From Sinotaia quadrata (Eukaryota > Mollusca > Gastropoda > Architaenioglossa > Viviparidae), in the NCBI GenBank assembly GCA_028829895.1, contig CM054183.1:15471975-15535974 (forward strand): a DNA stretch of 64,000 nucleotides, given 5' to 3'. The stretch's first letter is position 1. Each line of letters begins with the position of its first letter. A program made the translations under genes and the position numbers. Below, piece by piece: positions 1 through 9,929 of the stretch. The notes under the pieces were generated by a model. The model was not told where the DNA came from and made no database searches. It was given only the letters and a program-made list of their open reading frames with translations.

Positions 1-436
1 ATTGTTTTATCACCTGTGTGATGTCACATATGTAGTATGGTACTACAGTATTAGTATTATTTACAAATATTAGAAAATTTCACTTAAATGAATGTCCCTC
101 AATGATGTTTCTTTAGCATTTTCAAAAATTTACATCCTTAATGCATCTGATTATATTTCACCAAATATAATTGCCTCAGTGCCTCTGGTCTCAAGTATTT
201 TCACCTTAGCATCAACAATTAGTTTTACCTTTTAGTTTTATTAATTACATTGTGTTTGTGGTACATACATTTTTATATTTATGTCTAATCTACATGAACA
301 AGCCATTATTAATTATATTATGTTTGTGGGTACATACATTTTTAAATTGAAACCTACTTGCATTGGCTCTTATGCCTACATTTAAAGATTTCCAGTTGAT
401 AAGATTAAGATTTCATGATGTTACATGTATATTCAG
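1..436 (+). other. Intron sequence upstream of the first visible C22orf39-like exon
   Basis: This AT-rich stretch has no convincing exon. It ends in an AG at 435-436 that serves as the acceptor for the exon beginning at 437, so it is read as the 3' part of an intron whose 5' exon lies outside the window. A short internal direct repeat (about 236-280 and 308-340, reading roughly ATTAATTA...GTTTGTGGTACATACATTTTTA) is visible. Confidence 0.6.
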
Positions 437-3400
437 GTTTGAGGGGAAGGTTTCATCAGTATTACACTGAGGGCAAGTATCGAGACTGTGAAAAATGGAG
501 ACAAGATTACGACAACTGCATGAAGTTTCGAAATAAAGGGAATAAATCTGCTGCAGTAATAATAATTTTGTTTTTAATTTTCTTTTTAAACAACTTAAAA
601 CATAAATGTTTGTAAAATATCTACTATTTAAGATATGTAACTTGCTGACTGTGATATTGCAACTAAGAATTGTAATTTTTAGATTCATTTTGAGACACAA
701 ATGTATATATACACACCCCCATCATATAATTAAGCAGTCAAGCTTTGCTGTTAACCATAAGGCCCCAATTTCAAGTAATGGTAAGGTATAGTCTCTTATC
801 ATTTGACCCTTTTCAGTTGCATACAAAGTATGTTTCTTTTCTATTCAGTTATTGAACTAGATGTTGTATTTTTCAAGACTATTAACATTATGGTTTATTT
901 ATTTCTATACTACAAAATCTGTGTATACATTTTCTAGTGTGTGTGATTTTGATTGAACAGTGTGTAAATGCTGCTATAATTGCTTGTCTGTATATCTGTT
1001 GACTGTTATTTATAATATTTCTTTTAAATCAACAAACATACAGTTCTAGTAGCATGATGTTCTTGTGCTTCTACTACCTCTGCAGGTAATATTCTAAATA
1101 AATGAAATTCTTTCACCCCCTATGTGTCATTTTATTCCCAGTTCTGATTGTCACCATATATGTAATACATTAGTCATTTGTCACACAATGTAATTGTTTA
1201 ATTTTATGACTGATTACAATATCTTAGACAAAAGCCATTTGTACCTCACCCAAAAAGTGGTGTTGATGCCTCCAGTTTGTTGGAATGTGCTTGGCTGTTT
1301 GTTTCAATATAAAGTTCCAAAGCCAATTACATAGACATTTTAGCAGAATATGATAATGACACTTTATTTCAGAAAGTTGTTATATAGACAACAGAAGAAC
1401 ATAACTCCTACACCTTTGATAAGCCGAGCCAGAACTCTAATCTTAAGGATGAAAGAGTAAGAAGTTGTATCAAGGATGGACTCATCTCTCAGCATGTTAC
1501 TTATCTCTTTCAATACCAGAAGACTGTACAGACTGAATCTATAAATAGCTAATATAAAACTTATTTATACAATACCAAAATGATTGCACTTGTTATAACT
1601 CCTATAAATTACACATCTCTTTCACCATCAGCATTGTAAAGACTGAATATTATTATCATAACTAAAAAAAATTAAACATCCAGCATCAGGAGTGTAATGA
1701 TGGTATCTATTATAACATAAACTAACATATGCCTTTCAATACCTGATGATTATAGTGAATGAGACTAACCCTCCAAGATGTTTATATTAAGTAATTATCT
1801 TTCTTTATGTTACTGATTGTTAAATTAAATTGACAACACTGTCATTCACTTAGCATATCTTTACTAGCATTTAATTATTCTATAGCTTAATATTTTTCTT
1901 GTTGAGTTTGAATAGAAGTGGGTAGAGCAAAATTTCCATCGTCACCTGAAATTGTTATGCAGTTATTCATTTGTACAGTTTGTATCATTCCTAGAGTTCC
2001 TAGTACAAGAGGTGTACATTTTATAGATGGCCACTATTTAAAGTTGTATTTGACCACCACTACTTTTATTTCTGTACAGTTATGCATTTGACACAAATGA
2101 CAGACATAACATCTACTAATTGTTTTCATGAAAGTGGGGCAACCCACTCTGCAACAACAGAGCCCCTTTCTGTCTGAGAGCCAAAAAACAAAAAATATGT
2201 CCATGAAGGGAAGACCCATTCCAGTGCACTGAACCAGGCCAATGCAGTGGTCAAAGGCATAGGCCTAACAGTTTGACTCTCAGTTCACAGGAGAACTCCC
2301 ATGTCAGCAGACATATAATCAGTAATTCCTAAACCAGCTGGGGGTGTATATAACTTTCAATTTTCTGTATGATTTTTTTGGTCAGTCACAGGAAGCAGAA
2401 CAAATCCCTGCCAGTCAGTAGTGAGAAATATGTGTTCTGGATATTTGTGAGTGTAGTTACCCTTTCAATACTCCTGTATGTGTTGTGCTAAAACCAAGAC
2501 CCTCATGCTGATTGAATAGTTGTTGAGCTGCCCCAAATTCTCTACTGCTATCAAGTGCTGTCCATACCTATGGGTCAGTGTGCGTACCAATGTGCTATGT
2601 TCAGTGTTTGAATTTTTTCCCATAAGTACAGAAGTAGGTATTGCTTACTTAAGAACTAAGACATTAGCTGTAAAAGTCTTGAATTAAGAGTTGACTAATT
2701 CTTGTTTCAAGAGGAATCAAGAGGCAATTACTTCCTATGAGGTGTTTTGTTAATTAAAGATAGTAGTACAATATTTGTTGTTTTTATCTGTTGATGGAGG
2801 AAGTAGAACACATGCTATCTGAAGTGTGTAGATGCTAATTGTGCCTGAGTGTCGGAAGAGTGAATGAAACCTTGTGTTCATTTGATGCATTTATATGGTC
2901 TCATTAATATTTTATTATTCATTCTAAATCTTTGTCTTGTTGCTTAATTTGAGGGAGGTGGGGGCTGAGCCACATATGATTAATAGGTAGACATAGGAAG
3001 ATGATCTTTCATCCCTAAAAGAGTATATACCTGTAAGTCAGGGATCACAGGTATTATTAAATATAATAATTCATTTCATATCTTAAATCCTTAAGGGGCA
3101 GGCAGGATTAGCGCTAACAACCAGTTTTCATGCTCTCTCTCTCTCTCTCTTAGTATTTTTTTACTTTAGTCTTTTGGGATGACAATGTGTTTATGCCAGA
3201 GTGTTTAACACATTTTAAAAAATAATTCTTAGGATTTTGAGTAATTGAATTACAATATTTTTTTTGTTTCAGGAAGCAATTATTGCTAATGAAAAGGAAA
3301 GAAGAAATGAAAGACTTAAAAATGCGAGAGCAAATAATGTTTGGGAATACAGAAAGACACCACCTGAAGAATGGAATAAGGACATACCAGAATGGACTAA

Positions 3401-3497
3401 AAAGAAAGAAAATACTGTCCTTGCCAAAATTCAAACTCAAATTGACACTGCAGAAACCAAGTCAGAAAAAAATGCTAGTAGATGCATCATCTCTTGA
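437..3497 (+). CDS. C22orf39: C22orf39-like (UPF0545) CX9C protein, 3' two exons, 5' partial
   Basis: Two exons are seen: 437-555 and 3273-3497, stop at 3495-3497. The first starts after an AG at 435-436 with two bases completing a codon from a missing upstream exon. It ends at GCA|GTAATA in phase 0, and the second starts after TTTTTTGTTTCAG in phase 0. The translation contains RFHQYYTEGKYRDCEKW, then a cysteine ten residues after the first (CX9C, CHCH-like), then ANNVWEYRKTPPEEWNKDIP. These match the recalled pattern of vertebrate C22orf39 (HQYY, CX9C, VW, PPxxW). The missing exon should hold the N-terminus and the partner cysteines. A C-terminal extension of about 28 residues beyond the usual end closes with CIIS, a CaaX-type ending. 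Molecular function in the family is poorly established. The family call is firm; a role is not claimed. Confidence 0.85.
3112..3152. repeat. Short CT-rich microsatellite in the C22orf39-like intron
   Basis: A run of CT dinucleotides (about 3132-3150) lies about 120 bp upstream of the second visible exon. It is intronic with no other visible signal. The rest of the intron (556-3272) is AT-rich with no supportable exon. Confidence 0.7.
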
Positions 3498-3511
3498 TTT
3501 AAAGAAAAATT

Positions 3512-3517
3512 ATTAAA
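3512..3517 (+). terminator. Candidate poly(A) signal (ATTAAA) of the C22orf39-like gene
   Basis: ATTAAA lies 15 nt after the stop codon and is followed by a T/GT-rich stretch (about 3520-3550), as expected for a cleavage region. It is a variant hexamer very close to the stop, so a more distal site such as AATAAA near 4189 is also possible. Confidence 0.4.
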
Positions 3518-3639
3518 ATATTTGCTTTGTTATATGTGTCTTTATTCTATTATTATTTATTTCCTAGTGCATGATTTTGCATTTTATTTATGGATTCAGT
3601 TTGTAAAGATCTAATTTGTATATCTATCTATGCTTTAGT

Positions 3640-4060
3640 CTTGCCAACTGTTTGGGCACCACTGAAGACCTGACAACCAGCTTCCTCCATTCCGTTCTGT
3701 TCTCTGATACTCTTACTGTGTCACTCAATTTCAGTCCTGTCCACTCTGAGATGTCCTCCCATCTTTTTCTCTGTCTTCTTCTCCTTCTCCCTCTCTGTAC
3801 AGTATCTTGCATGATTGTCTTGGCAAGCCCTTTAATTGTGTGATATACCCATACCAATTCATTTTGCGTTTTTTCACAATGGCCAATAGTTCTTCATGGG
3901 ATCCAATGACTCTTCTAATTCTTTTTCTCACTTCGTCATTTGTGACATGATCTCTATATGAAATGACAAGCAGTCTTCTAAAGCATCTCATTTCAGTAGC
4001 TTGTATTCTCGTTTCAAGATCTGCATGGACCCTCACCCTCACCAAACTCTAATAGTTGCG
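3640..4060 (-). pseudogene. LINE endonuclease/reverse-transcriptase C-terminal remnant
   Basis: On the minus strand, two overlapping frames together encode the C-terminal tail typical of non-LTR retrotransposon polyproteins common in invertebrate genomes. One frame (about 4045-3840) gives RIQATEMRCFRRLLVISYRD, HVTNDEVRKRI and KKRKMNWYGYI. The other (about 3857-3640) continues with GLAKTIMQDTVQRGRRRRR, RWEDISEWTGL and WRKLVVRSSVV. The frame change near 3840-3860 shows the copy is dead. The catalytic reverse transcriptase core is absent, so this is a short 5'-truncated insertion downstream of and opposite to the C22orf39-like gene. The exact clade (RTE- or Jockey-like) cannot be settled from this fragment. 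Confidence 0.85.
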
Positions 4061-4269
4061 CCAAATCTGAATTATGTAATATTCTTTTAATGTTGTACTG
4101 TTTCTTAGTGCATTTTTTATGTAGAGCCAGCTGTGTGTGCTGTTTTGATGGATGAATTCAAGATAGAATTTAAGTTCTGTGGTAAAACAATAAACATTGA
4201 TGTGAAATATTAGATTAAATTACTTAGACCTAAATTTTGATTTCCAGTATAAACTTTCCTCTCTGTGCA

Positions 4270-4560
4270 AAGCACAGCAGGGAGTATAAAGCACTTTGAT
4301 GCAGTACATATGTGGGATATAAACTGAAAAGTGGAGTTTTAGAAGTATGAGAAGTAGAGTCAGGGTATTAAAAAAAACAAAAGCACTTTAATGCAATGAA
4401 TACATGGTATATAAGCTGAGAAGCAGAATGAAAGTACTAAAATCAAAACCACTTTGATGTAATGTGTGTGTGAGATATAAACTGAGAAGCAGAATGAAAG
4501 TACTAAAAACTAAACCACTGTGTATTTTAAAAAAACAAAGCCACATTGATGTGCTCAGAT
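4270..4560. repeat. Degenerate tandem repeat, unit about 65-80 bp, about 4 copies
   Basis: Repeated blocks read roughly AAACCACTTTGATGTAATG, then GATATAAACTGAGAAGCAGA, then ATGAAAGTACTAAAA. They recur from about 4285 to 4560 with drift. The short reading frames seen here on both strands are by-products of the repeat and show no coding character. Confidence 0.7.
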
Positions 4561-5045
4561 GGTTTAGACTGACTATCATGATGCAACAGAGAATTAATAA
4601 ATCACTTACAGTTGTGATTTTGTACTACTTTTCTTTAATGTTAGAACTTATTGTATGCTATAATGTGTACTAAAAGAATGCCACTATGATAGTCTTTGAT
4701 CACAGCTATATTTTGTCAAAGTCCAGCAACTATTTGATGGTGGAAGGGAGCAATACTTCCTGTTGTGCAATTTATTACTTGAAAACAAGCATTGCTATTG
4801 AAACCGAATTTCCATCATAACAGAAATTATGCAAAATTCAATTTGGCTTAAAAGTAAATCATTTTAACCAATTTAATCTTGAATAAATTAAAGACTAACA
4901 TGAGTTTTCTGCTTTTGTGATGTAGACAATCCCAGAGGCCCTCTGGTAAACAAAAATTTGCTTTAATGGAATAGGATATTTCAACAGTAGTCTTTTGTTG
5001 CCTTTATCAATTTACTAGCAAATGTATTTAAATTGGTTTAAAAGT
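4561..5045. other. Intergenic, nothing recognised
   Basis: AT-rich sequence between the tandem repeat and the hAT-like element. No exon, RNA gene or repeat could be supported. Confidence 0.5.
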
Positions 5046-5053
5046 CTGATAAC

Positions 5054-5944
5054 TAGGGCTGTCAATTTTTTCTAAAATGCTGCCCGGGTACCCATCCAAA
5101 TTTTGAATGGGTACCCACTCGAAAATTAGTATAATCTCCATTGCAACTCACGATCTCTACACAAAGCTACTTAACCATTAAGCATGCGCTCTATTTCACA
5201 CAGTAGCCAAAGGTATGCATCTAGTGACTTACTATTAGTTATGATATTTATATTACAACACAAACTTATATTTTTAGTACTATCAATCATTACATAAACG
5301 CTCTATTTCACACAGTGGCCAAAATAATGTCTGCATCTAGTGACTTATATTAGTTATGATCTTTATGAGTACAATGCAAACTTTTTGTTTAATATTATCA
5401 ATCATTATATAAACTAAACTAAACTAAAACTAAATAAATTGTCAACAACAATAACATATTTAAAAATAAGGCATCAAGTTCAATCGCTCTTTGCCGATAA
5501 AATTTCATCGCATAGATTGCATTTCATCGTGTCACTATCCAATCGCTTGGCGTGACTCCACACAGACGATGTCTTCCCCATATTAAAATTATTACATTAT
5601 TATTTAATTTATTGAAGTTTGTTTACTGAAATCTTACATCAATAACATGCTACACTCGTTAACGAGCACAACAACTACAAGCGAAAAGAAAGGGCGCAAG
5701 CTATGGTGAATGGTGATCTATGTCATAAATAATTATATCTAGGTACAGCGGCTGTTCAGAGCATAAGCCAACCCACAGCTGGCATGATTTAGCATCCGCC
5801 ATCTACAGGTGGTATGCGATTGTGACCAGAGGGGGAGTGTGCTAAATTGTGTATAGACATAACGGATGTATTACCATGGGTACCTGTTCTCAATTTTACT
5901 ACCCCGGGTATTAGCACAATAATGGGTACCCATTGGCACCACTA
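5054..5944. mobile_element. Non-autonomous hAT-like DNA transposon (about 0.89 kb) with 8-bp target duplication
   Basis: The element starts TAGGGCTGTCAAT and ends ATTGGCACCACTA; the reverse complement of the end, TAGTGGTGCCAAT, matches the start at 10 of 13 positions. It is flanked by identical 8-bp direct repeats CTGATAAC at 5046-5053 and 5945-5952. An 8-bp duplication with TAGGG-type termini is the hAT signature. Both subterminal regions carry several GGGTACCCA-type palindromes (about 5087-5117 and 5872-5932), plausible transposase-binding sites. Inside, a 112-bp-period direct repeat begins at 5187 and 5299 (CGCTCTATTTCACACAGT). There is no transposase reading frame, so this is a MITE-like derivative dependent on an autonomous relative. 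Confidence 0.88.
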
Positions 5945-5975
5945 CTGATAACACACTGTGACCTTAAATAAATTT

Positions 5976-6060
5976 AGGAAAAAAGGCTCAAATTAAGGGA
6001 AAGGTTCAAATTAGGAGAGAAGGTTCAAATTTAGGGGAAGGCTCAAATTAAGACACAGGC
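5976..6060. repeat. Short minisatellite, unit about 20 bp
   Basis: Four imperfect units of the form AAGGTTCAAATTAGGGGA occur directly downstream of the hAT-like element. No other feature is seen. Confidence 0.75.
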
Positions 6061-7040
6061 ATAGCTGCCTGTACAATATGCCTTAATATATTGGAAATGA
6101 GTAGTTTTGCATGATATATATAAAACATTTTGGTTGGATAAGATGTGGTTAGATAATGCTGAAATATGACTCCACTAGGTCTCCTTGAAACCTCATGAAC
6201 AGGAGCCTATATATTCACGAAACAGACCTCTAAGAACTTAATGGAAACATTCAACTGGGTTGTACGATTGATAAACCCCACAAATTTCAGTTTGATAGGG
6301 ATGGTTCCTTTTTTCATTTTTATCTGTTGTTTGTTGAGCTAATATTGCACCTAAAATGAAATATTTTCATCCAAAATTATTCTGCCATTTTGCTAACTTT
6401 TATTATCAGTTAACTGTTATTATTGTTTCTTAAATAAGCATTTACATATTTATGCTCACTTGATTAAAACCAGGGGTATTTTTCATGTCGCTGGACTGAA
6501 TAAGATTTGAGGAATTTACACATTCAGTCCTAACAACTTCACTGCATGAACATAGCATTTACATTCATCAGATTTAATGGTGGAAGATGATAATTGAGGA
6601 TCACATTTAAGGGAGATAACTCTACCAAAACTTGCTTAAAATATATTATTCTTTTGTCATTTTATTCAGTTTCTGCGTAAAAAATTTGTTGATGCAAAAA
6701 CTGAAAATGTTTCTTGTTAAAAATTTGTCAAAAACTGTACTGGCAGAGTCAACATCTTTAATCTAGAGTCTTTACTATTATATATCAAGTTAAATATGGT
6801 TTGTTTCATTTGAAAAAATAAGATCTCTTGCAAATCCCCTTTTATATTTGAAATTGTGCACAATGCACTCCTTAATTTGTTAAATATTTGAGTTATTTCT
6901 TAGTAGAGAAATATGCTTTATACTTATAAGTGAAATTTTGTGGTAGATACTACCATTTAGTTTTATATTTGACAATCAGTGTTTGTTGTGATTTCAGTGT
7001 AATCTATACATATTGTATGTTTGAGACTGGTGACTAAAAT
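6061..7040. other. Intergenic, nothing recognised
   Basis: AT-rich sequence without a supportable exon, RNA gene or repeat. Confidence 0.5.
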
Positions 7041-7049
7041 GTGATAGAA

Positions 7050-8700
7050 GAGAGGTATGTGTTGGCACCTCCCATAAATACGAATATCTATGAAGGGACA
7101 ACAATTGAGGACGTCACTTCAGGAACTCGTATGAGCCCCCAGAGGAAACGATTCCTCACAGATAAGACAGACAGACAGATAAGACAAGACAGACTCAGGA
7201 CAGGTTAGACAGACGTGATGATGGCACTAAAAAATCATATAAGATGAAATTGACACAACACTAATGAAAATTTAAAAGAAACTTTATATAACAATCAATG
7301 AAAATAAAAATAAAAAAGAACAATTATTAAAATGTTTCTAATGACAGGTTGCAAATGAAGAATTGTTCTAATCTGATTCAGGGAATTAATTAGCCTCCCC
7401 CAAGAGCGTAACTTGTTCTTGCCAGAAAGTTATTTTCAATGTCAGTTTTCTTCCTAATATCCTTTCCTTTCCTGTATGAATCATGACTCTCAATTTTAAT
7501 TACAATATATATTATATGCACTAGTTTTCAACGCCTGGGTTTGTGTACTTAGCTTAAAAGGTCCCAAGGCGAAGGTTCAACACAACGCTGTCTCACAGCG
7601 TCCAACACACAAATCTTCACAGCAGCGGCCCTTAGCTGACCAGCGCTAGCTAACTCCGCCCCTTTTTTGCTTTGCACACACAGCAGAACCAGTCGACCGT
7701 CTTAGGTGCCCTGATACAGTTAAGTAACCTGGTGGTCTGTGGATTTGGTGATCTGGGTGATTCTGCAATTTAATAATGCAGTGTAAGAAACTGCTGACTA
7801 CAATTGAAAGCATTCAAGTGTCAATGACTATTAATTTCCCTGAGCACATTGACACTAAGCTGAAAGGGAGATATGAATTAAGTATACATAAATAACTCTC
7901 AAAACATTCTATTTTCATTACACAAAGTTTTAACTAAGATTAAAAGTCAGTCACACATACCTTCCACGTTTTTCAAACCCCAAGAATCAAAGGTAATCTG
8001 GTTGGAGTACAATAGATCCTTCCTTAGAATATTGTACTCCGTGGAGTCTTTCTAGACTTTATATTCAACAATTTTCCTCTCCCAAAATACCAGAGCAAAA
8101 TTCTGGGACTCGCCTCTTCCTGCCAGAGCAAGGTTCTAAGCGGAGTGAGGAGGACTTCATCTTCTTGCGTTGACTTCTTTGCCCCACAGGAATTGCATGA
8201 AAACTTTTCATCTATCAGATGTTCTCAGTTTTTGGTGGATCCCTGTGGGGCCTATGAGTGAGGAGGACTCATTAGACCTGGGTATTTAAAGGTTTTCCCA
8301 TTCTACCATGTGTTTCCTTGAGACTACCCATTTCCCTGTTTTTAATTACAAACGACAACTTTGATCTTCAACCATTTCCTGTGTCCTAGAATCGTTAAAC
8401 CGGTACTTCCACCCTTCCATCCATCCCTTTATTTGCGATAGGTGTCTTGGACAGCAGGGAACGACACAGCGGTTCTCCCGTTATCTGGACCGCTGGCCTA
8501 GTTCAGTTTCCCGGTATAGAGACGCATAAAAGAGATAGATACATCAAATCTAACGGTCCAGCTCCAAGTGGTCCAGCCCGTTAGGTCTTGTAATTCTAGC
8601 AAACATCCTGTTAGTATCTTGGGGTGGCTTGGTTAAATACCTTAAGTGTGTTTTTTGTACTAGGCTTCCTGTCCCCCTTGTGTATCTAGGTTTTATTCCT
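7050..8700. mobile_element. Probable unclassified interspersed repeat (composition shift)
   Basis: This block is richer in G+C than its surroundings and contains repeat-like subsegments: an AGACAGACAGATAAGACA tract (about 7164-7200), two copies of GAGTGAGGAGGACT (about 8143 and 8258), and a GCCCCACAGG/CCTGTGGGGC inverted pair (about 8182 and 8242). No long reading frame is present and I could not define inverted termini, long terminal repeats or target duplications. It may be a decayed transposon or several nested ones. Boundaries are approximate. Confidence 0.4.
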
Positions 8701-9195
8701 TTTCGTTATTTTAAAATGTTTACTGACGTGATGCCGGGTGAAGTTTTACTTTCGACTGACAGTATGTAAGACAAATATTTTGTTTGTAAAATGATATAAT
8801 ATTTAACAACTGTTGTATGTAAGGTTCAAACCAAGAATTTGTGGAAGATTTTCTCCTATGAGTTGAAAAAGAAATATTTATAAGATTGAATAAAAGAATT
8901 TGCTGACCCATGTTCGCTCTATCTTTAAATGTTTTCTCTGTGTGTATGTAAAACTATATGCTTGAGACTAGTACCTGTAAAATGGAATAAATGAACTACA
9001 TAAGGCAGTAGGTCAAAATATTTTTTTCCTGTAAAATGAGATAACTAAATAATAAGATTCAAACTGTATAGTTGTGCAAGTCTATGGGATGAGAAAGGTG
9101 GTATTTCTATAAGACTGGATACAAGAGTACGAAAACTGTAGAAAGCATGCTTCATCAATAATTTCATAAAATATAGCACACTGATTTTTAAAAAA
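8701..9195. other. Intergenic, nothing recognised
   Basis: AT-rich sequence with only short chance reading frames on the minus strand. Confidence 0.5.
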
Positions 9196-9196
9196 A

Positions 9197-9460
9197 TCTA
9201 ATTTACAGTATAAAAGTCTGATTATTTTCTTACAGACATCTGTTTTATGGACGTTTGGGTAAAGAAAGCTGAATACTGCAAAACGTTATCTAATTTACAA
9301 TATAAAAGTCTGATTATAAAAGGAAAATAACTGTTTTTGATTTGGAGACTATACGCTGACTTATTTTCTTACAGACATCTGTTTTATGGACGTTTGGGTA
9401 AAGAAAACTGAATAGCTGCAAAACGTTATCTATGTTGCACATTATTGACAAAGAATCTGC
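9197..9460. repeat. Direct duplication, period about 139 bp, upstream of KIAA0753
   Basis: The segment containing TTATTTTCTTACAGACATC, GGACGTTTGGGTAAAGAAA and GCAAAACGTTATCT occurs at 9222 and again at 9361. A neighbouring piece (AACTGTTTTTGATTTGGAGA, then CTATACGCTGAC, about 9328-9360) reappears at about 10142-10173, beyond the candidate first exon of KIAA0753. The duplicated DNA therefore brackets the presumed promoter. Confidence 0.8.
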
Positions 9461-9787
9461 ATGTGGATACTGTTGATTTGATGTAGGCCTATTCATAGGC
9501 CTTTACAAATACTTTTATCTCTAATAATGGAAACAAAAAAAATATTCATAAACCTACAGAGAGGATAAAAATAACTGTTTTCGTGTAAATTTTTTAAAAA
9601 TGAATTACTGTTTTGTTATTTTAAAAAAATAAAAACTGCAAATAGCATGTATGCGTGTGTGTTTACATCTGTTATTAAAAGCAGAAGCTACTTAGCAGAG
9701 ACTGGAAATATTAGTTTCAAATTAGTATATATTTATATGTAGAAGTGAAAAATAACTCAGACTACCACTCAGGGCGACACTAGCTGG

Positions 9788-9795
9788 TGACGTCA
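9788..9795. promoter_or_regulatory. Perfect palindromic CRE (TGACGTCA) in the presumed KIAA0753 promoter
   Basis: The full 8-bp CREB/ATF consensus TGACGTCA lies 69 bp upstream of the candidate start codon at 9864. The site is exact. A regulatory role is inferred only from position. Confidence 0.45.
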
Positions 9796-9863
9796 TATTT
9801 ACTAAAGTCTTGGAGATTTTAATCTGACAAGAAATATTTGAAGGGCAAACATCTTAGATCCAA

Positions 9864-9929
9864 ATGAAAATGGTAATCAATAAAAAGCTGAAAGTGTTAG
9901 ATTTGAAGAGTTCCATTAATGCCGCAAAG
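9864..9929 (+). CDS. KIAA0753: Candidate first coding exon of KIAA0753
   Basis: An ATG at 9864, preceded by an in-frame TAG at 9855-9857, opens 22 codons ending GCAAAG|GTAATA in phase 0. Exon 2 can begin in phase 0 after CTACAG at 12323-12328, giving a smooth join into EMMFQNQLQF. The peptide is basic (MKMVINKKLKVLDLKSS). A CRE lies just upstream. I cannot recognise this short N-terminus by homology. The alternative is translation from ATG 12305 within a longer exon (open from 12254). Confidence 0.5.
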
